The notes under the pieces were generated by a model. It saw only the letters and a program-made list of their open reading frames with translations, ran no database searches and was not told where the DNA came from. Position numbers and translations under genes: made by a program. From assembly GCA_037479115.1 (NCBI GenBank), contig JBBFLK010000002.1:1-64000 (forward strand): a stretch of DNA of 64,000 nucleotides. The letters are read 5' to 3'. This stretch comes from Anaerohalosphaeraceae bacterium (GTDB lineage Bacteria; Planctomycetota; Phycisphaerae; Sedimentisphaerales; Anaerohalosphaeraceae). Numbering within the stretch: the first letter of the stretch is position 1; every line of letters begins with the position of its first letter. Positions 52,939 through 62,300 of this stretch are shown piece after piece.

Positions 52939-54483
52939 ATGGTACCTCCCACAATCTCCTATGAAGATTTTCATCATTTGATTGCTCGCCGCTCTGGAGC
53001 ATTGTTTCGCGCCTCCGGCTTTTTAGTCGCCCACGGCCAGCATCCGAAAATTCTCACCCGGCCCCTGCTGGGCGAACTGCTGTTTCAATCGACCCAGCTG
53101 GAGGAGCTTCTGGATGCCTATGGGGCTCGAAACAATTCCAAATGGGAACGTTTCCGTTCTCTGATAGCTGCTATCAAATTGTTCTCTTACGTCAGCTACG
53201 AACTCCTTCATATCCAGCACAGTATCCCCGCCTACCGTCTGCTGGACATTGGAGAGGATTTTGAAAAGCATACCGTTGATGCCATCGCGTTTACGGAATC
53301 GATTCTGGTCGAAGCAACCCGTCGCCTCCTCGAAGAAGCCAGAAATCTTCACCTGCCGGTACCGGAGGTGGATTTGCCGGAAGAGTACTACAGCGAGAAA
53401 CTGCCGCCCGGGCGGCTGCCGCATGATTTAGGAGCCCGGAAAATCGATGCCGTCTCTCAAACGATTTCGATGCTGGCGACATCTTTTCTGAACCTCTCGG
53501 CGGAATGCAAACAGTCTCTGCCGAAGGAATCCATGAAAGGCGATATGCAGCTGTGCGATTTTATTGGCCCGCTTCGGGAGGACAAGCTGCGCTCTTTTGA
53601 ACTGCGTTTTCACAATCTTCAATCCCTTTACGACACCTACGTTTCCACCACGGAAACAGAAGGCGTGGACCCGGAAATTCCCGTGCTGCGGGGACATATC
53701 AGCGTAGTTCTTCATCTGCTCCGAACGGCCCGGGACTTCGCCCATTACATCGAACGGCATGCCGGTCCTTTCCGGGTTCATCTGCCGCCGGGGCGAAAGC
53801 GGCTGGTCGAACCGGAAGTGCTCCTGCAGGTGATGCTGAATTATTCAATTCATTTCGTCGTTCAGTACCTCAGCAGTGCCGAGAATCTGTGCCGGATGAT
53901 GCTTCAGCGTTATACGGAAATCGGCAGCATTGAAGTACCGGTCCCGCCCTACCGCGGTTTTCACGTTCGCCCCTCCACCCTGATTGCCAACATCGTCCTC
54001 CATTACGGCAGTGAAGTGACAATGGAACTGGACGGCAAAAGCTATGACGCCAAGGCCCCCCTGCATTTGTTCCGCGCCAACGAGGAAATCAACGCACACA
54101 AGCGGCGCGATATCGCCAACGAAATCATCCGCATGAACCTCGTTCCGGAAACGACAGACGAGGATATCCCTTCGCTGATTCGCTCCATCCTGATGACCTT
54201 ATCCGAATACAACAAACTGATTATCTATGAAAAGCCGCTTCACATTGAATCGCCGAAAACGACTCAGAATATCCCCCTGCTGAAACTGGTAATGGATGAA
54301 ATTATCCGGCTGCAGGCGGCCGGCAAAATCGACATTTTTACCGATACAAAAGTCCGCTTTGTCGGAGACAAACGGGTTCTGGCCGACATTGAACTGCTGG
54401 CCAAACACGGGTACGGAGAGGACCTCTTCGGCAACAATATCCCCCTTCCGGAAGGGCTGGAATATCTCCGCTACTGCCGATAA
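52939..54483 (+). CDS. Large protein with an internal HPr-like phosphocarrier domain
   Basis: The protein has 514 residues from the ATG at 52939. A TTG at 52921 is also possible, and neither has a clear ribosome site. The N-terminal ~325 residues are helical and match no family I know. Residues ~330-395 resemble HPr: YRGFHVRPSTLIANIVLHYG aligns with the HPr active-site helix start, with the phosphorylatable His at 342, and MELDGKSYDAKAPLHLF follows as in HPr strands. HPr normally accepts phosphate from PTS enzyme I; no PTS genes are in the window. The last ~110 residues are unrecognised. It converges on the Gld-type operon with a two-base gap. Confidence 0.6.
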   Translation: MVPPTISYEDFHHLIARRSGALFRASGFLVAHGQHPKILTRPLLGELLFQSTQLEELLDAYGARNNSKWERFRSLIAAIKLFSYVSYELLHIQHSIPAYRLLDIGEDFEKHTVDAIAFTESILVEATRRLLEEARNLHLPVPEVDLPEEYYSEKLPPGRLPHDLGARKIDAVSQTISMLATSFLNLSAECKQSLPKESMKGDMQLCDFIGPLREDKLRSFELRFHNLQSLYDTYVSTTETEGVDPEIPVLRGHISVVLHLLRTARDFAHYIERHAGPFRVHLPPGRKRLVEPEVLLQVMLNYSIHFVVQYLSSAENLCRMMLQRYTEIGSIEVPVPPYRGFHVRPSTLIANIVLHYGSEVTMELDGKSYDAKAPLHLFRANEEINAHKRRDIANEIIRMNLVPETTDEDIPSLIRSILMTLSEYNKLIIYEKPLHIESPKTTQNIPLLKLVMDEIIRLQAAGKIDIFTDTKVRFVGDKRVLADIELLAKHGYGEDLFGNNIPLPEGLEYLRYCR

Positions 54484-54485
54484 AA

Positions 54486-55628
54486 CTACACTTCAGACTC
54501 CGGAGATGATTCCTGCGGAGCTGTCTGTGCAGGTGTTTCAGCGGCGGCGGGTTCCTTCGGCTTGTCTTCAACCAGTTCCTCCAGCGGACGGAGCATTTCC
54601 TGCGCTTTGTAGGAAGGAATGATATAAATCCAGCCGTCATGTCTGGCGGTAAATGATTCGGCAGCATCCCGTGCCAGAAAGAGGGCTTCGCGCTCTTTGA
54701 GTTTTTCTTCAGATTCCGCCTGCTGCTGAACCTGCGGTTCCGGTCCCGTATAACGGGCCGACAGCCGTATATAATATTTGCCGTCCTGTTCCGCCAGACG
54801 AACTGTGTATACCAGATAATTTTTCACTTCACAAACATACGTGTTCAGAAATTTCAGCTCCGGCATTTTGGAGGCGGCGGCCACATCATCCGCCCGCAAA
54901 TAGGTCAGAGCGGAAAAGGTCGTTTTGGCATTAACCTGCCGAACCTGTTTGCCTTCCGGCAGCGGTTCGAGAAGCAAATCATACGAATCCGTCTGGGGCT
55001 TCAGGGTATAACTGTGCTGATTGGGGTCAGTCACAGTCACACGAACAATTTTCTCCCGCTCCAGCTGGAGAATCTGGGCCTCGATATAATCCATCGCCCG
55101 TGTGGGAATATACGGTTCATCCGTCAGCCGATAGACATTCGGACTGTTAGTCGTTCGAACGGCGCTCACAGGGCGTGTCTGCTCACTGTTTGACTTGGAT
55201 TCCGAAACCAGCAGACCGGTTATCGGCTTCTGGTCCGCCCCCAGGAACTCCACCCGCCAGCGGGCTGTGTCCTCTGTGACTCCAATCTGGGCATGATTAG
55301 CAGGATTGGAAGTAATCAGGGCGTCGGATGTTATGCGGATATCCAGACAGTTCGAAATCAGCGAATTGACCTTGCTCACATGGGCCGGATAACCGTCCTT
55401 TTCCCGAATCGTAAAACTGTTTCCGCTGCGGTCCAGGTGAATCGGACCGTCTGCAGTCTTGGATGCCACAACAATCGTCTGAATCCGGTCGAGGTCCAAC
55501 CCTTCAATCAGCGGAAAAATCGTGACTTTCGGCGGGGTGTAATTGCGACTCAATCGAGAGGAGAGGATTGCACCCGCCGCCGCCAAAACCGCTGCTATCG
55601 CCAAAATCGCTACTTTCCGATCGTTCAT
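54486..55628 (-). CDS. DUF4340-type membrane-anchored protein of a Gld-like ABC system
   Basis: The protein has 380 residues. An N-terminal membrane segment (about 5-25) anchors a periplasmic region. The pattern LDLDRIQTIVVAS, GNSFTIREKDGYPAHVSKVNSLISN and the W-R-V-E-F strand match DUF4340 proteins, which are usually encoded at the end of ABC export clusters resembling Gld. The C-terminal ~45 residues are Pro/Glu/Ala-rich. The ATG has GGGAG nine bases upstream and lies 37 bases after the preceding gene. Function in the complex is not known. Confidence 0.8.
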   Translation of the reverse strand: MNDRKVAILAIAAVLAAAGAILSSRLSRNYTPPKVTIFPLIEGLDLDRIQTIVVASKTADGPIHLDRSGNSFTIREKDGYPAHVSKVNSLISNCLDIRITSDALITSNPANHAQIGVTEDTARWRVEFLGADQKPITGLLVSESKSNSEQTRPVSAVRTTNSPNVYRLTDEPYIPTRAMDYIEAQILQLEREKIVRVTVTDPNQHSYTLKPQTDSYDLLLEPLPEGKQVRQVNAKTTFSALTYLRADDVAAASKMPELKFLNTYVCEVKNYLVYTVRLAEQDGKYYIRLSARYTGPEPQVQQQAESEEKLKEREALFLARDAAESFTARHDGWIYIIPSYKAQEMLRPLEELVEDKPKEPAAAETPAQTAPQESSPESEV

Positions 55629-55665
55629 CGCCGTTGACTCCCTGTCCAACTGGTTTTAAGAACGG

Positions 55666-57654
55666 TTAGGGTTCTCTCATATGCTGAATGGAATATCTGC
55701 GCTTCAGGGACCGATAAACCGCCAGCACCACCGCCGCCGTCAGCACCGCCAGCGGACCAGGCAGCGTGCAGAAATTCCGGATGCGGTTTTTGAGGGCTTC
55801 CTTATCGGCCACCTTTTTCATCTTGACGTCGCGCAGCCGCATTTCCGCCTGATGCAGTTTCAGTTCGATTTCCTTCTTCTCTTCGAGAATGGTTTTATTA
55901 ATCAGCTCCCGTTCTTTGGATTCAAGCGCCCGCAGTTTTTCATTCAGCTGGGTCTCAAACCCCTTGATTTCCGCCATAATCCGGGCCTCTTCCTCCGCTG
56001 TCTTTTCCTCAGCGGCCCGTTCAATCCGGTCGACCCGTGTAAAGGGACGCTTATAGCCGCCGCGTGAACGCAGCCGAATTAAATCCGTAGAACCGGACAG
56101 CTCTTCCAAAGCATTCAGCACAAACGCCGCATTATTCCCCACGACGGCCAGCCCGAAAATCGTCTCCTGATAAGCCAGCACATCACTGAGAAAGTCCACG
56201 TCGGCCACCACGACAACCGCCGTCGGCTGACGGGCTTCGGACAGATGCTCTGAAGCCGGCTTGGTTTCTTCAGACGCAGATTCCTGCTTTTCTTCTTCTC
56301 CATTTTTCTCTTGATTGTCTTCCTTCGGAGGCCCATCCGGAAAAGCTGAGCGGAGGGTCCCCGTCACCCGATAGGCCAGAACCTGTTCTTCCGTACCGTC
56401 ACGGAACCTCCGGAGAATATCCGCATAGTCCGGGTTTCGCAGTTCAAACGGATGCGATATCGTCCAGCTGTTTCCCTGTTTGGTGGTCATCATCAGAGGA
56501 ACCAGCTCCAAATCCGCCGGCAGATTGGATGAATCCGTCTTTTTCTTCAAAACCCCCGGAAACCAGAACGTCACCTCATTCAGAGCCGCCGTCATCGGCA
56601 CATTCTTGTTAAAACATCCGTAGGCCGCCGTCAGTTTCTGATACGGAATGATCTTAATCGGGCGTTCATTCGGCGACGGAGACCCGACTCCGGCCAGCAT
56701 GCGGTCGCCGGCAAACGTATTGGCGGGCATCTCCAGCCCCCAGGCCGCCAGCAAATCATCCAGCGAGGAGGCGGCTTTGTGCTCCATTCCGTACTGCATC
56801 ATCGCCGGGTCCGGCCGGTCCACCACGGAAAACGGGTCCAATGCAATGACGGCCCGCCCGCCTTTGAGAATATACTGGTCAATGGCATACCGGGTTTTCG
56901 CGGAAAGGTCCTTGGGGTGAATCACCAGCAGCAGGTCCACATCTCGGATTTCTTCCGTATCCGTCGGAATGGACCGCACTTCCGCATACAACTCCCGCAG
57001 CTGCCGGACCAGGCCCCAGGGCCCGCGCGGCCGCTGTCCCTGCATCCGCATCATCGCCGCCATATACCCGGACACATCATCCCCCATCACGGGCAGCGAG
57101 CTGAGAATGCCCACACGTGTCTTCGGCGGGTTGACGGCCGTATCAATCAGATAGGTGATATCATATTCGATAAAATTCTCCCGTTCGGGACTGAAAAACG
57201 GGATCGTCTTGGTCACTCCCAGTTCCGTTTGGGCTACCAGACCGAAGAAGAAGCTTTCCTCTTCGGTAATCGAAAACCGCTTCAGTCCGTAGCGGATAGC
57301 CGCCAGCTCTTCCTGGGAATAGGGACGGGGATCAATAATTTCCAGCTTAATTTTCCCGTTGGAATAGCGAACATATTCCTCCAGAAGAGCCCGGACATAT
57401 TCATAATAAGCATTGAAAAAGCGAATCTGGTCCGGAGCGCTGAGGGTGGCTGTTTTGGTGTAATAAAGCCGAAGGGTCAGCGGCTGCTGCAGGGCCTGCA
57501 GGATATTTTTCGTGCCTTCCGAAAGGGTGTACAGTTTTTCCTGGGTCACATCAATCCGCCAGCTCCCGAAGAGCCGCTGGACAATCTGAACAGCCGACAC
57601 GGCAATGACCAGAATCAACAATACGACGACAATCAGACGTATGGTTCGATTCAT
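55666..57654 (-). CDS. GldG-like ABC auxiliary membrane protein
   Basis: The protein has 662 residues. A membrane segment near 7-27 and another near 630-648 flank a large periplasmic part. It matches GldG-type auxiliary proteins: ITQEKLYTLSEGTKNILQALQQPLTLRLYYTKT, a DPRPYSQEE stretch, and DVDLLLVIHPKDLSAKTRYAIDQYILKGGRAVIALDPFS. Near 560-615 a highly charged coiled coil precedes the last helix. The start overlaps the permease stop by one base. It likely supports the transporter; gliding is not implied. Confidence 0.88.
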   Translation of the reverse strand: MNRTIRLIVVVLLILVIAVSAVQIVQRLFGSWRIDVTQEKLYTLSEGTKNILQALQQPLTLRLYYTKTATLSAPDQIRFFNAYYEYVRALLEEYVRYSNGKIKLEIIDPRPYSQEELAAIRYGLKRFSITEEESFFFGLVAQTELGVTKTIPFFSPERENFIEYDITYLIDTAVNPPKTRVGILSSLPVMGDDVSGYMAAMMRMQGQRPRGPWGLVRQLRELYAEVRSIPTDTEEIRDVDLLLVIHPKDLSAKTRYAIDQYILKGGRAVIALDPFSVVDRPDPAMMQYGMEHKAASSLDDLLAAWGLEMPANTFAGDRMLAGVGSPSPNERPIKIIPYQKLTAAYGCFNKNVPMTAALNEVTFWFPGVLKKKTDSSNLPADLELVPLMMTTKQGNSWTISHPFELRNPDYADILRRFRDGTEEQVLAYRVTGTLRSAFPDGPPKEDNQEKNGEEEKQESASEETKPASEHLSEARQPTAVVVVADVDFLSDVLAYQETIFGLAVVGNNAAFVLNALEELSGSTDLIRLRSRGGYKRPFTRVDRIERAAEEKTAEEEARIMAEIKGFETQLNEKLRALESKERELINKTILEEKKEIELKLHQAEMRLRDVKMKKVADKEALKNRIRNFCTLPGPLAVLTAAVVLAVYRSLKRRYSIQHMREP

Positions 57655-58385
57655 CAGTTCGCCTTCCTTTCTTCCAGAACATACATCGAGGCATACACCC
57701 AGGCCGCAATCAGAATCACAAAGTACGCGACATCCTTCACGGAAATAATGCCCCGCTGGATGGCATCAAACCGGATTTGAAAACTGAGGGATTCAATCAA
57801 AGAAAGCAGCGGCGCCGGCAGGGTTCCCGACAGATACTCGAGCGTGGAAGGCATGCCGGCATAGACAAGAATTCCGCAGGCCGCCACGGACAGGATAAAG
57901 CTGATGACCTGGTTCTTGGTAAGCGCGGAAAAAAACGCCCCGACGGCCAAAAACCCGCCGGCCATCAAAAAGGCCCCCAGATACCCGGCGGCAATCAGAC
58001 CCGGGTCCGGCTCCCCCAGATAAAAGACCGCCGCGGGCATCGGAAATGTCAGCAGCAGGGCAATCGCCAGGAAAGTCCATGCGGCAAAAAACTTGCCCAA
58101 AACCGCCTGCGGAACCGTAATCGGCAGGGTCAGAAGCAGCTCAATCGAACCGGTCCGACGCTCCTCCGCCCACAGCCGCATCGCCGTCGAAGGAACCATG
58201 AAAACAAACAGCAGCGGAAGCATCTTGAAAAAGAGATTTAAATCCGCCTGCCGCACTTCAAAAAAACCTTCCCGAAACGGAAGATACCCCGCAAAAAACA
58301 GAAACACCACCAGAAAGACGTATGCAACGGGAGTGGAAAAGTATCCTTTTAATTCTCGTTTGAAGACTGCCCAAAAGCCGTTCAT
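57654..58385 (-). CDS. ABC-2 type permease, GldF-like
   Basis: The permease has 243 residues and about six membrane segments. The N-terminal FKRELKGYFSTPVAYVFLVVFL and the ABC-2 motif TAMRLWAEERRTGSIELLLTLPIT are typical of GldF/NosY permeases. The ATG at 58385 has AAGGAG seven bases upstream, so the earlier in-frame start is not used. It is coupled to the GldG-like gene and paired with the ATPase upstream. Confidence 0.92.
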   Translation of the reverse strand: MNGFWAVFKRELKGYFSTPVAYVFLVVFLFFAGYLPFREGFFEVRQADLNLFFKMLPLLFVFMVPSTAMRLWAEERRTGSIELLLTLPITVPQAVLGKFFAAWTFLAIALLLTFPMPAAVFYLGEPDPGLIAAGYLGAFLMAGGFLAVGAFFSALTKNQVISFILSVAACGILVYAGMPSTLEYLSGTLPAPLLSLIESLSFQIRFDAIQRGIISVKDVAYFVILIAAWVYASMYVLEERKAN

Positions 58386-58425
58386 GGTCAGACTCCTTGC
58401 CTGTGCGGTTGACAATCTTCGGCCG

Positions 58426-59148
58426 TTAAGCCGTCTTTTTGCCCAGTGTAATCTTCCGGAAGACTTCTTCCAGCGTTCCGTGATAATCCGCCTGAAGTTT
58501 CTGCGGAGTTGAATCGGCCAGAATCCGTCCGCGTGCGATAATAATTGCCCGCGTGCAGATTTGCTCGACTTCTTCCAAAATATGGGTTGAAATGATGATG
58601 GCCTTCTCTTTGGCCATTTTTAAAATCAGGTCGCGCACCTCATGTTTCTGATTGGGGTCCAGACCGTCCGTGGGTTCATCCAGGATTAACACAGGGGGAT
58701 TGTGAATCAGGGCCTGCGCCAGGCCGACGCGCCGCTTGTATCCTTTGGAGAGCGTATCAATGGTCTGATGATAAACCGTGCCGATGGAACACAGCGGGAC
58801 AATTCGGTCGAGGGCCTCCCGGCGGGCTGCTCCTTTGAGCCCCCGTGCATCACAGACAAAATTCAGAAAGCCCGCTACCGTCATTTCCGGATAGGCCGGC
58901 GCATTTTCCGCCAGATATCCTATCGAACGGCGCACCTGCAGAGGCTGCTGGACAATATCATATCCGCAGACTTTGGCCGTACCGCTGTCGGGCGGCAGAA
59001 AACAGGCCAGCATTTTCATCGCCGTGCTCTTGCCCGCGCCGTTGGGGCCCAAAAAGCCGAGAATATCCCCTTTCTGAACCTGAAATGAAATACCGTCCAC
59101 TGCTACAATCGGTCCGAATCTGCGGGTCAATTGCTGAACCTCAATCAT
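58426..59148 (-). CDS. ABC transporter ATP-binding protein, GldA-like
   Basis: The ATPase has 240 residues. Walker A GPNGAGKST near 35-43, signature LSKGYKRRVGLAQAL, Walker B LILDEPTDGLD and the switch His in IIISTHILEE are all intact. It resembles CcmA/GldA-type ATPases of ABC-2 exporters. It heads the four-gene set with permease, GldG-like and DUF4340 proteins. GGGAG lies eight bases ahead of the start. The substrate is not known. Confidence 0.95.
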   Translation of the reverse strand: MIEVQQLTRRFGPIVAVDGISFQVQKGDILGFLGPNGAGKSTAMKMLACFLPPDSGTAKVCGYDIVQQPLQVRRSIGYLAENAPAYPEMTVAGFLNFVCDARGLKGAARREALDRIVPLCSIGTVYHQTIDTLSKGYKRRVGLAQALIHNPPVLILDEPTDGLDPNQKHEVRDLILKMAKEKAIIISTHILEEVEQICTRAIIIARGRILADSTPQKLQADYHGTLEEVFRKITLGKKTA

Positions 59149-59323
59149 CCCTTATACTCCCATTCATTCAGTTGATACAGAATTCACAGAATGGAGCCCG
59201 CCGCAGTCAAGCCCTCCAGGTATTCGGGCCCTGTTAACATGAGTCTTTCTTTTTTACATTCCTGAAAAGAAATGTCAACCCCGAAGAAGTTTTTTTAGGC
59301 ACAAATAGCGGACACTGCCTATC

Positions 59324-59356
59324 AAAAGGGCTGCCCGGCTCAACCGGACAGCCCTT
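59324..59356 (-). terminator. Intrinsic terminator of the giant beta-helix gene
   Basis: A 13-base stem with one mismatch (59326-59338 with 59344-59356, loop CTCAA) is followed on the minus strand by TTTTGAT. It lies just after the stop at 59380, in the 231-base gap before gldA. Confidence 0.75.
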
Positions 59357-59379
59357 GGGATTTTCAAATCGGCTATGCC

Positions 59380-62300
59380 TTACTGGATAGGTAGATTGGG
59401 GCAGGTAGCCGCATTTGTACCGGCCCGGCAGGTTGCACTGGGCTGCGTCTGATTCTGGTTCGGCGAGCGGTCGCGCACAAGGATGTAGTAATCATAGTAT
59501 GCCGTCGAGACATACACAGGCACCCAGTATTCATTCGGCAGCCGCGGCGTAAAGTCCGGATCCACGATACCGGCCACATTGTCCACATTCTGCCAGCCGC
59601 TGCTCAAGCTCGGGAAGGTCACACAGACAAATCTGTATTCCACACCGCTCGGGTCTTGAGCTTCCGCCGCCCGCATATAGTGATACCACGTATCATACTG
59701 CAGATGGCTGGGCCAGATTTCCCACTGCGCCGGATTCGGTGTCGGCGGGGTCAAATCGACCTCAATCGTGCCGGCCGCAAACACAGCCGACGGCTCGGTC
59801 AACGCCACTATCCGCACAGTACCGGTCGAGGTTTCCCGGAAGACCAATCGGGTAAAGACACGATAGTAATACGTCTGCCCCAACACCAGCCCCGTATCTG
59901 TAAACCGCCACGGCGTGGTCGTATAGATTTTGCCCGACGGCTGAGACGGGTCATAATCCTGCTGCACAATCGGGTTCGTCCCCGCCGGCAGATTCAGCGG
60001 ATTGCCCGCCGCATCCGTCTTGATGAAGCAGTACTCAACATGGAACGTTCCCTTTCCAACCAGCGGAGCCGGAACCGCCGGCACACCGGTCGCCTGAACA
60101 GCCGTCATCGTAATTGTGGTCGGCCCGGAACCGGCCGGCGGAATCTCGAACTGCGCCGGATTGGGTGCCAGCAGATTGTAGTTGCTGCCCGGCCTGACCG
60201 AAGCCGCTGCAGAAGGCAGGGTCACGTTCCCTTTCGGATCGCGGGCATACACCACAAACTCGTACGGCTCGCCCGGATACAGTCCGGTGAGAACCCTGGA
60301 CGGGTCCGTCGTCCAGACCAGCGGAGTTGTAACAGCAGGATGCGAAACACATTCCACCGCATATTCCAGATACTCATCCGGCCACCAGGCGTCGTGGGCC
60401 TGAATCGCTTTCATCGCGACCTTGTCAATCCGATAATCCGGATTCGGGGTCCCGCTCGCCGTTGTCAGCGGCAGCGGGGCCGGCAGTTCAGCCCACTGCA
60501 TCGGACTGGGCGTCGGCGGAAGCGTATCTTCCTCCAGCCAGCAGACCGCCAGCGAAGCCATATCCGACATATCGACAACCCGGTCGAAGTTCAGGTCCGC
60601 TCCGCCGCACCAGCCGGGGGAACCGCAGGGCTGGTTGAGCCACCGGACGCCGAGAATTGCCAAGTCACTCAAATCAATGCGGCCGCTCAAGGCCAGCGAG
60701 TTATCCACTTTGGCGCATTCGGTCCGTCGAACAACAAAGTAATGGTAGCCCAAATCCACTTCGCCGCGGTCCAGCACGCCGCTCAGCTGTGTGGTGTAGC
60801 CGTCCAAATCCAGATTCCGGGCCAAATCGCTGCCCGCATCAATGCACGGACTGGACGGATTCAGGTAATAGTACTCTTCCGGCAGGACTTCGCGGGTCGG
60901 ATCGACCGGGCCTTCAAACATCGGATTGGCACTGAAGACCCCAGCACCTCTATTCAGCGTGCTTCCGGGCCGCACATAAATGGAATTGCCGGAAGTGAGA
61001 ACATTCAGCACATTGGAGTACGACAGATTCATCACTGATGGATACGGCTCCGTATCAAAGCCGGAACCCACCGTGGCCTGCGCTCCCTGGAGAGCATAGT
61101 TCAGCCAGAAAATGCTGTCGATGACATCAACTGTACTGTTGTAGCCGACATACAACCCGCCGCCGGTACCCACCGGATAGTTCAGCCGTCCGGTCGCCTG
61201 GTTATCCGCAAAGGTGCAGTTTTGAATGACCGGATTGGCACCCCAGAAGACGGATGCACCGCCGCCGTCGCGGCCGGAACTGTTCTGAGCAAACAGACAG
61301 TTCTTAATCTTCGAGCTGACAGAGGATACACCGGTCATAAACAGTCCGCCGCCGGAGAAGTCCGCTGCATTCTGCACAAAGACCGTATCCCGCAGACTTA
61401 AACCGGTACTGCCGGTATAAATACCGCCGCCCTGCCCGAGGAAGACATTTTCCACCGGAGCCGCAAAGGACGGGCTGTGTGCCACATTGCGGCGGAACTG
61501 GCTGTTTTTCACAACCGCCTCATTATAAATCTGGAAGAAGCCGCCGCCCAGATACGCAGTGTTGTCGGCCACGTTGCAGTCCTGAATCAGCGTAGCAGAC
61601 GCGTTGGCATAGATAGCGCCGCCGTCGCTGGCCTCATTTCCAACCAGTGTGCAGTTGATGAACCTGGCCACGCAGTCGTACTGATAAGCCACCGCACCGC
61701 CGAAGGCCACGTGGATGGTATGCGGGTACTGCTGCACGTTCGTATCCGCCCGGTTGTTGGCCAGGACGCAGTTTTCAAACTCGAGCGTGCAGTCGTACAT
61801 CGCATACACCGCACCGCCGGCGTTGGGGATATCCAAAGCGCGGCTCGGTTCCGGCACATCGCCGAACGAATTGGAACCGCCGACGCCGCTGACGCCGCCG
61901 TTACTGCTGTTGCCTTCAAAGACACAGCCGACAAACCGGGCGCTGCTGCCGTAGGCACAGAATACCGCGCCGCCGTATCCGCCGTAGCGCCAATAGGACA
62001 GGTAAGCGTCATACGGGTCGTACTGGTAATAGCGATAGAAGTCCTTCCAGCTCTTGTACTTATTGGTATCCAGCTCAAACCACTTGGCGAATATCTCCCA
62101 ATCATACATCTCCAGGTAGGTGAGCGGGAAATCATACTTATGACCGTTCGTCCAGCCGTCCCAGCCGCGGTCAATCAGCCAGCCGATTTCGACCTGGTCG
62201 GAATAATTCCACCCGCCGCCCAGACCGCCGTAGCCGGGATTCGGAGGCGCTTTTCCGGCACCGCCGTTGCCGCCGTTGCCGCCCAGGACAAAGTTGTTGC

